From the NCBI RefSeq assembly GCF_007995245.1, contig NZ_VCBA01000001.1, positions 449,730-513,729 on the forward strand: a stretch of DNA of 64,000 nucleotides, given 5' to 3'. Below, piece by piece: positions 7,872-16,535 of the stretch. The first letter of the stretch is position 1; each line of letters begins with the position of its first letter. Origin of the DNA: Tateyamaria sp. syn59. Lineage in GTDB: Bacteria; Pseudomonadota; Alphaproteobacteria; Rhodobacterales; Rhodobacteraceae. Made by a program: the position numbers and the translations under genes. Below the pieces are notes generated by a model. That model did no database searches, was not told the DNA's origin, and saw nothing but the letters and a program-made list of their open reading frames with translations.

Positions 7872-8664
7872 GGGCGGAGCCCCGGACAACCAAGGGCGGA
7901 GCCCAAACCGCAGGCACCAACAGCCCAAAGCCAAGGACAGCACCATCGCAGATGCCTCTCATAACGGTCCGCGCCACGTTGCCATCATCATGGACGGCAA
8001 CGGACGCTGGGCCACCCAGCGGGGCCGTCCACGCCTGTTCGGACACCACGCCGGTGCGCGCCGCGTCCGTGAGGTGGTGGAAACATGCCCGGACATCGGC
8101 GTCGAGTACCTGACGATCTTTGCCTTCTCGACCGAAAACTGGAAACGAACCCAGGTCGAGGTGGCAGGGCTGATGAGCCTCTTTCGTCGCTATATTTCTA
8201 AAGAGGCGCGTTCGCTAAACCATTTTGGGGCCCGCGTGCGGTTCATAGGCGACCGGGTTCGGCTGGATGCCAAGCTGATTTCGCTGATGGACGAGCTTGA
8301 AAACCTCACGTCCGACAATACGACCGTAAATCTCACCATCGCATTGAACTACGGCGGCAGGGATGAGGTGGCCCGCGCCACGCAACGGCTCGCGCGCGAT
8401 GTCTCGGAGGGCAAGCTGCACCCCGACAGCGTCGACGAGGAAACGCTGCCGCGCTACCTCGACACGTACGTCCTGCCCGACCCCGATCTGGTGATCCGCA
8501 CCAGTGGCGAGGCGCGGATTTCAAACTTTCTGCTCTGGCAGTCGGCATATGCCGAATACGAATTCATCGACACGCTCTGGCCTGATTTCAGCCGCGAGGA
8601 GTTTACCCGCCTCTGTGCCTCATACGGGATGCGGGACCGCCGGTTCGGCGGGGTAAAGAAATGA
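7864..8664 (+). CDS. uppS: Isoprenyl (undecaprenyl) diphosphate synthase
   Basis: Condenses isopentenyl diphosphate units onto farnesyl diphosphate in cis, making the lipid carrier for peptidoglycan and LPS. The catalytic HVAIIMDGNGRWATQRG is followed by the FAFSTENWKR segment, NLTIALNYGGRDE and the C-terminal DLVIRTSGEARISNFLLWQ and EYEFIDTLWPDF motifs. The start is unusual: no ATG lies between frr and the catalytic motif. I propose GTG 7864 with GGGGGAG eight bases upstream, giving 266 residues of which the first ~33 (VSKGGAPDNQG...) look repeat-derived. The 3' end overlaps cdsA by 4 bp. Confidence 0.93.
   Translation: MSKGGAPDNQGRSPNRRHQQPKAKDSTIADASHNGPRHVAIIMDGNGRWATQRGRPRLFGHHAGARRVREVVETCPDIGVEYLTIFAFSTENWKRTQVEVAGLMSLFRRYISKEARSLNHFGARVRFIGDRVRLDAKLISLMDELENLTSDNTTVNLTIALNYGGRDEVARATQRLARDVSEGKLHPDSVDEETLPRYLDTYVLPDPDLVIRTSGEARISNFLLWQSAYAEYEFIDTLWPDFSREEFTRLCASYGMRDRRFGGVKK
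7870..7904 (+). repeat. 13-bp direct repeat AAGGGCGGAGCCC, two copies
   Basis: AAGGGCGGAGCCC is found at 7870-7882 and 7892-7904, 22 bp apart. Each copy is itself nearly palindromic (GGGC..GCCC). They lie directly after the three-way junction, inside the extra N-terminal codons of uppS, and are read in different frames in the two copies. They look like part of the same repeat insertion. Confidence 0.6.
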
Positions 8665-9446
8665 ACGAGAAGTGGTCGGATCTTGCCGCCCGCATGGGGT
8701 CGGGCCTGCTGATGGTGCTGGTCGGCGTCTGGGGCATTTGGATGGGTGGCGATGTCTTTCACGTCCTCGTGGCGCTCGTCTGCGGCCTGATGGTGTGGGA
8801 ACTGGTGCGCATGGTGTCGCCGACCCAAGCCAGTCTCGCGCTCCAGCTTGGCGCGGTGTCGGGTGTGGCCGTTCTGCTCGCGATCTATCTGCCTGTCGGG
8901 TTCGCCCTGCCGATCCTGCTGGCCCCCTGCATGGTGGGTCTTGGACAACTGGCGCAAAACCGGTCCACCTACATGGTCTTTACCGTGATGGTCCTGATGG
9001 CCGGTTTCGGCATGATGCAGGTGCGCGACGATCTCGGTTTTGGCTGGATGACCTGGCTGGTCATGGTGGTCGTGGTGACTGATGTGGTCGGTTATTTCGC
9101 AGGCCGCGCCTTTGGCGGGCCAAAGTTCTGGCCCCGCGTCAGCCCCAAGAAAACATGGTCCGGCACGGTTGCGGGCTGGATTGGGGCAGGGGTCGTTGGC
9201 GCCGTCTTTGCCATCAACACCGAAGCGACGCTGCAACTGATCGGCGTGTCGGTGGCCCTGTCGATGGCGAGCCAGATGGGCGACATCGGTGAAAGCGCCA
9301 TGAAGCGCCGTATGGGGGTCAAGGACAGCTCGTCCCTGATCCCGGGTCATGGCGGCGTGCTGGACCGATTTGACGGAATGCTGGGCGCTTCCGTGTTCCT
9401 GCTGATGCTCGGCCAGGTGGCGGGCTTTCCGGGCGGTGTGCTGTGA
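8661..9446 (+). CDS. cdsA: Phosphatidate cytidylyltransferase (CDP-diglyceride synthase)
   Basis: Integral membrane enzyme making CDP-diacylglycerol, the branch point to all phospholipids. 261 residues with about seven to eight hydrophobic segments. The family signature is intact near the C-terminus: SAMKRRMGVKDSS, then IPGHGGVLDRFDG with the two metal-binding Asp. ATG 8661 overlaps the uppS stop by 4 bp and the 3' end overlaps the dxr start, so translation is likely coupled through the three genes. Confidence 0.96.
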   Translation: MNEKWSDLAARMGSGLLMVLVGVWGIWMGGDVFHVLVALVCGLMVWELVRMVSPTQASLALQLGAVSGVAVLLAIYLPVGFALPILLAPCMVGLGQLAQNRSTYMVFTVMVLMAGFGMMQVRDDLGFGWMTWLVMVVVVTDVVGYFAGRAFGGPKFWPRVSPKKTWSGTVAGWIGAGVVGAVFAINTEATLQLIGVSVALSMASQMGDIGESAMKRRMGVKDSSSLIPGHGGVLDRFDGMLGASVFLLMLGQVAGFPGGVL

Positions 9447-10612
9447 CGCGGCGCGTGTCGATTTTCGGGGCGACGGGCTCCATCGGCCAAAACACTATCG
9501 ACCTGATCGCGCGCGAGCCGGACGCGTATGACGTGGTCGCCCTGACCGGGGCGGCAAATATCGACCAACTGGCCGCCGACGCCATCCGTCTGCAGGCCGA
9601 CATTGCGATCACCGCCGACGACGCACGGCTTGATGATCTACGCACTGCTCTTCATGGCACCGGAGTCGAAGCGGCAGCAGGGCAAACAGCCCTGACCGAA
9701 GCTGGCTGCCGCCCCGCAGATTGGGTCATGTCGGCCATCGTGGGCGCCGCAGGTCTCGCGCCCGGCCTCTGCGCGCTTGAACAGGGGGCGACACTCGCTC
9801 TTGCGAACAAGGAATCACTCGTCTGCGCGGGCCAGCTCATCCTGTCGACGGCCAAGGCGCACGATGCCCGGCTTCTCCCTGTAGACAGCGAACACTCTGC
9901 CGTGTTTCAGGCGCTCGTGGGCGAGGACATGGACGCGGTCGAGCGGATCATCATCACCGCCAGCGGCGGTGCTTTCCGCGATTGGCCGCTGGACAAGCTG
10001 GCGCACGCCACGCTGGCCGAAGCATCCTCGCACCCAAACTGGGACATGGGCCAGCGCATCACTATCGACAGTGCATCGATGTTCAATAAAGCGCTGGAAC
10101 TCATTGAAACACGTGAGTATTTTGATGTTCGACCTGATCAGATCGAGGTGCTGGTGCATCCCGAATCCATGATCCACGCCATGGTCGGGTTCAACGACGG
10201 GGCGCTGATGGCCCATGTGGGCCCGGCAGATATGCGGCACGCCATCGGCTACGCGCTGCACTGGCCCGACCGCCGCGCGCTGCCTATCGAACGGCTCGAT
10301 CTCGCGCAAATCGGCGCGCTCACCTTTCGCCCCCCGGACGAAGACCGCTGGCCTGCCTTGCGGCTCTCACGAGAAGTTATGGAGCGGCGCGGCCTCTCGG
10401 GCGCGATCTTCAACGCGGCCAAGGAAACGGCACTGGATGGCTTTATTGCTGGGCACATCGGCTTCCAGACCATGGCGCAGGTGGTCGAACAGGTGCTAAA
10501 TGACACAGATCCGGGCCATATTGATGCCCCAATGACCCTTGATAACGTGCACGCAGCGGACCAAATGGCACGACAAGCCGCACGCAGCGTGATCGAGCAC
10601 AGAGCAGGATAA
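9443..10612 (+). CDS. dxr: 1-deoxy-D-xylulose 5-phosphate reductoisomerase
   Basis: Second step of the MEP isoprenoid pathway: DXP to MEP with NADPH. N-terminal NADPH site IFGATGSIGQNT; NKESLVCAG; metal/substrate residues in VDSEHSAVFQ; flexible-loop region HPNWDMGQRITIDSASMFNK. 389 residues, normal length. The start is GTG 9443, overlapping the cdsA stop (GTGA). Its product feeds the isoprenoid units used by UppS two genes upstream. Confidence 0.97.
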   Translation: MTRRVSIFGATGSIGQNTIDLIAREPDAYDVVALTGAANIDQLAADAIRLQADIAITADDARLDDLRTALHGTGVEAAAGQTALTEAGCRPADWVMSAIVGAAGLAPGLCALEQGATLALANKESLVCAGQLILSTAKAHDARLLPVDSEHSAVFQALVGEDMDAVERIIITASGGAFRDWPLDKLAHATLAEASSHPNWDMGQRITIDSASMFNKALELIETREYFDVRPDQIEVLVHPESMIHAMVGFNDGALMAHVGPADMRHAIGYALHWPDRRALPIERLDLAQIGALTFRPPDEDRWPALRLSREVMERRGLSGAIFNAAKETALDGFIAGHIGFQTMAQVVEQVLNDTDPGHIDAPMTLDNVHAADQMARQAARSVIEHRAG

Positions 10613-10616
10613 AGCC

Positions 10617-11966
10617 TTGGACATTTCGGCCCTGATTCCCGCCTTTGGCGGTTTTGCCTGGACCATTTTCTTCTTCATTGTCGCGCTCAGCGTGATTGTG
10701 GCGATCCACGAATACGGTCACTACATCGTCGGCCGGTGGTCTGGCATTCATGCCGATGTTTTCTCGATCGGCTTCGGCCCGGTGATTTACAGCCGCGTGG
10801 ACAAGCGCGGCACCAAATGGCAAATCGCGGCGCTGCCCTTTGGCGGCTACGTGAAGTTCGCGGGCGATTCCAACGCAGCATCCGGCAAGGACGAAGCCGC
10901 GATGGAGGCCGCCGCGAGTGATCCGGTCGCCCTGCGCCGCACGATGCACGGTGCACCGCTGTGGGCGCGTGCAGCGACCGTTTCCGCTGGCCCCGTCTTT
11001 AACTTTGTGCTGTCGATTATGGTTTTTGCGATCGTCGGCTATACCAACGGCGTGCCACGCGACCCGCTGACGGTGGGCGAGCTTTACACTCTGCCGACCG
11101 AGGCAGAGGGTCTGCAAGCGGGTGATGTCGTTCTTGAAATTGACGGCACACCAGTGCCCAGCCTGTCGGACCCGGCCTACGGCGACTTGATCGCGAACCT
11201 GCCCATCGCGCCACAGCTTGAGTATACGGTCGAGCGTGATGGCGAACGGATGGTGGTGCAGGGCCCGTATCTGCGCCCGCCCTTGGTCCGGTCGGTTACG
11301 CCCCGGAGCGCAGCGCTTGCCGCAGGGCTGGAGCAGGGGGACGTCATCACCTCCATCAATGGCGAGCCTGTCTTTGCCTTCCGCCAATTGGTGAACGCGG
11401 TGGAGGGATCAAACGGTGCAACGCTCGAACTCGGCGTCTGGCGCGATGGAGAGACTCTGGAAAAAAGCCTGGCGCCCAAGCGCGTGGACGAGCCGCAAGA
11501 CGGTGGCGGCTTTACGACGCAATGGCGGATCGGCGTGGCAAGCGGCAATGCCTTTGACCCGGCAAGCGAGGCGCCGGGCGTCGTGGACGCGGTCACCGGC
11601 GGCGTTGAACAGACGTGGCGCATCATCACCGGGTCCATCTCGGGCCTTGGTCACATGATCACCGGCGCCATCAGCACCTGCAACCTGTCCGGTCCCATCG
11701 GCATCGCACAGGTGTCGGGCACCATGGCCAGCCAGGGCGCGCAAAGTTTCGTCTGGTTCATCGCGGTTCTGTCGACGGCAGTCGGCCTGCTGAACCTCTT
11801 TCCCATTCCCGCGCTCGATGGCGGGCACCTCGTGTTTTATGCCTACGAGGCGGTGACCGGCAAACCACCCAGTGACGGGGCGCTGCGTGTGCTGATGGCC
11901 TTTGGTCTGACGCTGGTGCTCAGTCTGATGATCTTTGCGGTGGGCAACGACCTGTTCTGTCCCTGA
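10617..11966 (+). CDS. rseP: RIP-type zinc metalloprotease, site-2 protease family
   Basis: Inner-membrane protease that cuts transmembrane anti-sigma factors and leftover signal peptides. The catalytic HEYGH is at residues 31-35 in the first membrane segment; the partner LDG motif is in NLFPIPALDGGHLVFY near residue 400. Between them are two PDZ-like regions (about 130-205 and 215-290, with SAALAAGLEQGDVITSINGE). 449 residues. The start is TTG 10617, 4 bp after dxr; no better start precedes the first membrane helix. As in many proteobacteria it lies just upstream of bamA. Confidence 0.95.
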   Translation: MDISALIPAFGGFAWTIFFFIVALSVIVAIHEYGHYIVGRWSGIHADVFSIGFGPVIYSRVDKRGTKWQIAALPFGGYVKFAGDSNAASGKDEAAMEAAASDPVALRRTMHGAPLWARAATVSAGPVFNFVLSIMVFAIVGYTNGVPRDPLTVGELYTLPTEAEGLQAGDVVLEIDGTPVPSLSDPAYGDLIANLPIAPQLEYTVERDGERMVVQGPYLRPPLVRSVTPRSAALAAGLEQGDVITSINGEPVFAFRQLVNAVEGSNGATLELGVWRDGETLEKSLAPKRVDEPQDGGGFTTQWRIGVASGNAFDPASEAPGVVDAVTGGVEQTWRIITGSISGLGHMITGAISTCNLSGPIGIAQVSGTMASQGAQSFVWFIAVLSTAVGLLNLFPIPALDGGHLVFYAYEAVTGKPPSDGALRVLMAFGLTLVLSLMIFAVGNDLFCP

Positions 11967-12062
11967 CGTGCGTCTGGGGGCATTTGCCCCATTCCTGACA
12001 CATTCGGTCCCATCTGCTGCCGCATTCGGCATCTAAGTCTGCACCAGTCAGAGGGTGGATAG

Positions 12063-12188
12063 ATGCAGACACTTCAAAGCGGATACAGGGGCTTGAGCCT
12101 GTTGATGATGCTGAACTGGGATCGCGCCTTGTATTGCGCGACTTTGGCCGGTGCGCTTGCGGCAGGTGCCTGGGTGGGCAGTCTCTAG
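12063..12188 (+). CDS. Small single-span membrane protein, 41 residues
   Basis: A short open frame with a good ribosome site (GAGGGTGG, about six bases before ATG 12063). The peptide begins MQTLQSGYRGLSLLMMLNWD and ends ALAAGAWVGSL. Residues ~19-41 form one hydrophobic segment, Ala/Gly-rich, entering the membrane after an NWDR motif. It fills the otherwise empty space between rseP and the bamA promoter and is followed by a terminator-like hairpin. I recognise no named family; similar tiny membrane peptides are plausible in related genomes but I cannot search. A reading frame by chance is the alternative. Confidence 0.55.
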   Translation: MQTLQSGYRGLSLLMMLNWDRALYCATLAGALAAGAWVGSL

Positions 12189-12221
12189 CTTCGGGCATTT
12201 ATCCACAAGATGTGCTACCCG

Positions 12222-12245
12222 CCTCGTGGTCACCCACGGGGTTTT
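12222..12245 (+). terminator. Intrinsic terminator-like hairpin before bamA
   Basis: Arms CCTCGTGG (12222-12229) and CCACGGGG (12234-12241), one T-G wobble, followed directly by TTTT at 12242-12245. It would end transcription of the upstream uppS-rseP-small ORF run. Confidence 0.5.
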
Positions 12246-12251
12246 GCGCTT

Positions 12252-12280
12252 TTGACAACCCCTCGCAATGCCGTTACTCA
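12252..12280 (+). promoter_or_regulatory. Probable sigma-70-type promoter for bamA
   Basis: Consensus -35 TTGACA at 12252-12257, a 17-bp spacer, and TACTCA at 12275-12280 as a weak -10. It sits directly after the terminator-like hairpin and 38 bp before the bamA start, which supports separate transcription of the bamA-skp-fabZ-lpx genes. Confidence 0.45.
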
Positions 12281-12317
12281 CGTTAATATTGTATGTCTGA
12301 ACACGTGGGGCAAAACC

Positions 12318-14672
12318 ATGGGACTGGGGTTGAGGGGCGCAATCGCGCAGGCACAGAGGTGCGGGCGCACGGCGTTTTTTAGAGCAGCAATTTTCGTACT
12401 GGTGTCAGTGTCTTGGGTCGGAAGTTTGGCTCCGGCACAGGCGCAGAGCTTTCAGTTTTCGCGCATTGTCGTGGACGGAAACCAGCGGGTTGGTGACGCC
12501 GCAGTTCTTGCGCGCGCAGGAATCGCAGCCGGTCAGACCCTGACCGCGGGTCAGGTCAATGACGCGCGCCAGAACCTCGAAAACAGCGGTTTGTTTGAAG
12601 AAGTGTCTGTCGCGGCTCAGGGCAGCACACTGCTGATCACCGTCACCGAATTCCCGACCATCAACCGTATCTCGTTCGAAGGGAACCGCCGTGTCGACGA
12701 CGAAGCGCTTTCGGCCACTGTGCAAAGTCAGGAACGCCGCGTGTTTTCCCCCGCACAGGCAGAACGCGATGCAAGCGCCATTGCCGAAGCTTACAGCACC
12801 CAGGGCCGCGTCTCCGCACGCGTGACCCCGCGGATCATCCGCCGCACCGACAACCGCGTCGATCTGGTCTTTGAGATTTTCGAGGGCGACGTTGTAGAGG
12901 TCGAACGCATCAGCTTCGTGGGCAACCGCGTTTATTCGGATCGCCGCCTGCGCCGCGTGCTCGACACCAAACAGGCGGGCCTGCTTCGCCTGCTGATCCA
13001 AAGTGACACGCTGGTCGAGGACCGGATCGAGTTCGACCGCCAGGTCTTGAATGACTTCTACAGCTCGCGGGGGTACGTCGATTTCCGTGTTGTCAGTACA
13101 AACGCCCAACTGACCGAAGAACGCGACGGCTTTTTCCTGACCTTCAATGTGCAGGAAGGGCAACAGTTCTCATTCGGGGACGTCACCGTGGTCAGCGAGC
13201 TGCCAGAGGTTGATGGCGACGCATACCAAGAGCTGATCAGGGTCCGGCCCGGCGTTATCTATTCGCCCACGCTGGTCGAAAACGAAATCACCCGCCTTGA
13301 ACGTCAGGGCCAGCGCGACGGCGTCGATTTTCTGCGGGTCGAGCCACGCGTGACTCGCAATGACCGCGCATTGACCCTCGACGTCGAGTTTGTCATCTCC
13401 CGCGGCCCGCGCGTCTTTGTCGAGCGCATCGACATCGAAGGTAACACGACGACGCTTGACCGCGTGATCCGCCGCCAGTTCCGCATTGCCGAAGGTGATC
13501 CGTTCAACCCGCGTGAAATTCGAGACGCCGCTGAACGCATCCGTGCGCTGAATTACTTCAGTGTCGCTGACGTCAACGCGCGCGAAGGCTCCACACCGGA
13601 TCAGGTCGTGATTGATGTCGACGTGGAAGAGCAGCCCACCGGGTCGCTGAACTTCGGTGGCGCGTTCTCGCAGGAGAACGGGTTCGGCCTGATCGTCAGC
13701 TTTACCGAACGAAACTTCCTCGGTCGCGGACAGACGCTGGGTTTCAACTTCTCGACTGCCGAAGAGTCGGAACAGTACGGCATCAACTTTGTCGAACCAG
13801 CGTTCCTGGGCCGTGATGTCGCCTTTGGCCTGAACCTGCAATACAGCGAGGCTGACTCGAGCTTTACGAACTACGACAGCGAATCCCTGTTGTTCCGCCC
13901 CAGCCTGACTTTCCCGATCAGTGAGCGCGGGCGACTGCAGTTGAACTACTCGTATCTCGAAGATCAACAACTTGCACGCGATCCGGTCACGAACGGTGTG
14001 ATCGTGCAGCGGGAAATTGATGCAGGTGAACAGGTGTCCTCCTCCATCGGGTACACCTACACCTACGACACGCGCGAAAGGGGCCTGAACCCGAACGCCG
14101 GCGTCCTGGTGGAGTTCTCGCAGGACTTCTCCGGAATCGGCGGCGATCAAGAGTTCATCCGGACCCGTGGCCGCGTCGTCGGTCAACGTCTTGCCTTCAA
14201 CGAAGAAGTCACGCTGCGCGCCTCATTCGAGGCCGGGTACCTGGCCTGGAACGGTGGGACCAGCCGCAGCGTCGACCGCTTCATTCTGGGGCCAAACGTA
14301 ATTCGCGGGTTTGAACCCGGCGGGATCGGTCCCCGCGACTTGAACGTGCCGGGCACCGAGGCCGATCCGCTGGGCGGCAACATCTTTGTCGCGGCCCGGT
14401 TCGAAGCTGAATTCCCGCTTGGCCTGCCCGAAGAACTGGGGATCCGTGGCGGTCTGTTTTACGACGTCGGCAACCTATGGGACCTCGACTCTGTCGACCT
14501 GTCGGGCGGCAATGTCGTTGGCGAAGGCGGTTCGTTCCGCCACGTCATCGGCTTTTCGATCCTGTGGGATACGGGCATTGGTCCGCTGCGCCTCAACTTC
14601 TCGAACGCCTTGAGGAAAGAGGATTTCGACCGCGAACAGTCCTTTGATCTGACCATCTCGACCACGTTCTGA
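12318..14672 (+). CDS. bamA: Outer membrane protein assembly factor BamA
   Basis: Outer-membrane insertase for beta-barrel proteins. 784 residues from ATG 12318 (CGTGGGG upstream). A signal peptide ends at APAQAQ, then come five POTRA domains (about residues 35-440; FSRIVVDGNQRV, INRISFEGNRRVDD, VERISFVGNRVYSD mark repeats) and a 16-strand barrel with the NVIRGFEPGG motif (VRGF/Y equivalent) and a C-terminal Phe after LTISTT, the usual barrel-recognition end. The preceding codons in frame are not supported. An skp-like chaperone gene follows after 4 bp. Confidence 0.97.
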   Translation: MGLGLRGAIAQAQRCGRTAFFRAAIFVLVSVSWVGSLAPAQAQSFQFSRIVVDGNQRVGDAAVLARAGIAAGQTLTAGQVNDARQNLENSGLFEEVSVAAQGSTLLITVTEFPTINRISFEGNRRVDDEALSATVQSQERRVFSPAQAERDASAIAEAYSTQGRVSARVTPRIIRRTDNRVDLVFEIFEGDVVEVERISFVGNRVYSDRRLRRVLDTKQAGLLRLLIQSDTLVEDRIEFDRQVLNDFYSSRGYVDFRVVSTNAQLTEERDGFFLTFNVQEGQQFSFGDVTVVSELPEVDGDAYQELIRVRPGVIYSPTLVENEITRLERQGQRDGVDFLRVEPRVTRNDRALTLDVEFVISRGPRVFVERIDIEGNTTTLDRVIRRQFRIAEGDPFNPREIRDAAERIRALNYFSVADVNAREGSTPDQVVIDVDVEEQPTGSLNFGGAFSQENGFGLIVSFTERNFLGRGQTLGFNFSTAEESEQYGINFVEPAFLGRDVAFGLNLQYSEADSSFTNYDSESLLFRPSLTFPISERGRLQLNYSYLEDQQLARDPVTNGVIVQREIDAGEQVSSSIGYTYTYDTRERGLNPNAGVLVEFSQDFSGIGGDQEFIRTRGRVVGQRLAFNEEVTLRASFEAGYLAWNGGTSRSVDRFILGPNVIRGFEPGGIGPRDLNVPGTEADPLGGNIFVAARFEAEFPLGLPEELGIRGGLFYDVGNLWDLDSVDLSGGNVVGEGGSFRHVIGFSILWDTGIGPLRLNFSNALRKEDFDREQSFDLTISTTF

Positions 14673-14676
14673 TCGT

Positions 14677-15216
14677 ATGGGCAGGCTCGCGCGCGCGCTT
14701 GTGCTCTTGGCTGCGGCCCTGTTCTGGGCCACGGCGTTGCCCGCACAGGACGTGCGTAGTCCGATTCTGACCATCGACAGCGAACGGCTCTATCGCGACA
14801 GCGCCTTTGGACAACGCGTGCTCGACGAGATCGAAGCGCGCACAACGGAACTCTCCGAAGACAACCGACGCATCGAGGCAGAGCTTGAGGCCGAGGAACG
14901 CACCCTGACAGAGCAGCGCGCCGACATGACACCAGACGCGTTTCGAGCGCTTGCTGATGCGTTTGACGCCCGTGTCGAGGCCATCCGGCGCGACCGCGAT
15001 GCCCGCAGCCGGGCCATCGCCGACCTTCTCGAAGAAAACCGCGACCGGTTCCTGATCTCTGCCGCGCCCGTGCTCGAAGACATCATGCGCGACACAGGCG
15101 CCGCCGTGATCCTGGAACAGCGCAGCGTTTTCGTCAGCGCCAACGCCATCGACATTACCGATCTTGCCATCTCGCGGATGGACGAGACGTTGGGCGACGG
15201 CGGCCAACAGCCATAG
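14677..15216 (+). CDS. OmpH/Skp-family periplasmic chaperone
   Basis: 179 residues with a signal peptide (MGRLARALVLLAAALFWATA, cleavage near LPAQD), then the OmpH start SPILTIDSERLYRDSAFGQR. Charged, heptad-like helices at about residues 45-135 form the coiled-coil tentacles. Skp holds unfolded outer-membrane proteins in the periplasm on their way to BamA, consistent with its place 4 bp after bamA. Sequence conservation in this family is low; length, signal peptide and context carry the call. Confidence 0.85.
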   Translation: MGRLARALVLLAAALFWATALPAQDVRSPILTIDSERLYRDSAFGQRVLDEIEARTTELSEDNRRIEAELEAEERTLTEQRADMTPDAFRALADAFDARVEAIRRDRDARSRAIADLLEENRDRFLISAAPVLEDIMRDTGAAVILEQRSVFVSANAIDITDLAISRMDETLGDGGQQP

Positions 15217-15285
15217 GCGCGCTTGCGGGCCTGCGCCCGTCTTGCTACGCAAAACCGGAACAAAGACCAAAGGGCCGAGCACGAC

Positions 15286-15750
15286 ATGACTTCTGAACTT
15301 AAAACCGCTGACATCGGCCTGATCCAGCGGATCATCCCGCACCGATACCCGTTTTTGCTCGTAGACAAGGTCATCGACATCGACGGCCACGCCAGTGCCA
15401 CAGGCATCAAAAATGTGACGATGAACGAGCCGCATTTTCAGGGCCATTTTCCCGGTCACCCGATCATGCCCGGCGTCACCATTGTCGAAGCGATGGCCCA
15501 GACAGCGGCCGTGATGGTGGGTGTGGCGCTTGACCTCGCGGACAAGGACTTGCTGGTCTACTTCATGTCCATCGAAAAGTGCAAGTTCCGCCGTATGGTG
15601 ACCCCGGGTGACGTTTTGAAACTCAATTTGACTACAACTCGGGGCAAGCCAGGTGGTAAAGTATGGAAGTTCGCCGGGGTTGCCGACGTGGAGGGTGAGA
15701 TGGCTTGCGAGGTCGAATTTACTGCTATGATGGATATCCCCAAAACATGA
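15286..15750 (+). CDS. fabZ: 3-hydroxyacyl-[ACP] dehydratase FabZ
   Basis: Dehydrates 3-hydroxyacyl-ACP in fatty-acid synthesis. Hot-dog fold of 154 residues from ATG 15286. Active-site segments: [13 protein letters not shown], the catalytic His in [12 protein letters not shown] and the catalytic Glu in IVEAMAQTA. The GTG further upstream in frame would add an unlikely Arg-rich leader. Stop and lpxA start overlap (ATGA). It competes with LpxA for 3-hydroxymyristoyl-ACP-type substrates, which explains the linkage. In many proteobacteria lpxD lies between skp and fabZ; here it does not. Confidence 0.97.
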   Translation: MTSELKTADIGLIQRIIPHRYPFLLVDKVIDIDGHASATGIKNVTMNEPHFQGHFPGHPIMPGVTIVEAMAQTAAVMVGVALDLADKDLLVYFMSIEKCKFRRMVTPGDVLKLNLTTTRGKPGGKVWKFAGVADVEGEMACEVEFTAMMDIPKT

Positions 15751-16535
15751 GCGACGGTGGCGTCCACCCCTCGGCTGTCGTCGAACCGGGGGCCCGGATA
15801 GACCCGTCAGCCACGGTTGGTCCGTTTTGCGTCGTTGGCCCAGATGTCGCCATCGGGCCGGACGTCACGCTGAAAAGCCACGTTGTTGTGACCGGTCAGA
15901 CCGAAGTGGGAGAGGGCACAACGATCTTTCCCTTTGCAGTCATCGGCGAAGTGCCGCAGGACCTCAAATTCAAGGGTGAAGCGAGCCGCCTGATCATTGG
16001 CAAGCGCAACCGCATCCGCGAGCATGTCACGATGAACAGCGGCACCGAGGGTGGCGGCGGCGTCACCCGCATCGGGGACGACGGTCTGTTCATGGCAGGC
16101 TGTCACATTGCCCACGACGCGCATGTCGGCAACCGGGTCATCGTTGTGAATTCTGCCGCCGTCGCGGGCCACTGCATTCTCGAAGATGACGTGATCGTGG
16201 GGGGGCTTTCGGGCATCCACCAGTTCGTGCGCATTGGCAAGGGCGCAATCATCGGTGCGGTGACGATGGTGACCAATGATGTGATTCCATACGGTCTCGT
16301 ACAGGCGCCGCGCGGCGATCTGGACGGGCTGAACCTCGTAGGTCTCAAGCGCAAAGGCGTGGCGCGCAGTGACATCACAGCTTTGCGGGCCGCGTTCCAG
16401 ATGCTGGCGCAGGGCGAGGGCACCTTTCACGACCGCGCCGAGCGGTTGGGCAAGGAAACCGACAGCGAGTATGTGCGCGAGATTGTGGCGTTTGTGATGG
16501 GCGACAGCGATCGGTCGTTCCTGACGCCGCGTTGA
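15747..16535 (+). CDS. lpxA: UDP-N-acetylglucosamine O-acyltransferase
   Basis: First step of lipid A synthesis: transfers a 3-hydroxyacyl chain to UDP-GlcNAc. 262 residues with the left-handed beta-helix hexapeptide pattern ([19 protein letters not shown]..), the His-containing [16 protein letters not shown] active-site region and the C-terminal helical domain. ATG 15747 overlaps the fabZ stop by 4 bp; the stop overlaps the lpxI start by 1 bp. Confidence 0.97.
   Translation: MSDGGVHPSAVVEPGARIDPSATVGPFCVVGPDVAIGPDVTLKSHVVVTGQTEVGEGTTIFPFAVIGEVPQDLKFKGEASRLIIGKRNRIREHVTMNSGTEGGGGVTRIGDDGLFMAGCHIAHDAHVGNRVIVVNSAAVAGHCILEDDVIVGGLSGIHQFVRIGKGAIIGAVTMVTNDVIPYGLVQAPRGDLDGLNLVGLKRKGVARSDITALRAAFQMLAQGEGTFHDRAERLGKETDSEYVREIVAFVMGDSDRSFLTPR

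Noticed and set aside
12405-14186. Two long minus-strand frames inside bamA (252 and 338 codons)
   Set aside because: They mirror BamA codon usage and show no domain; BamA is complete on the other strand.
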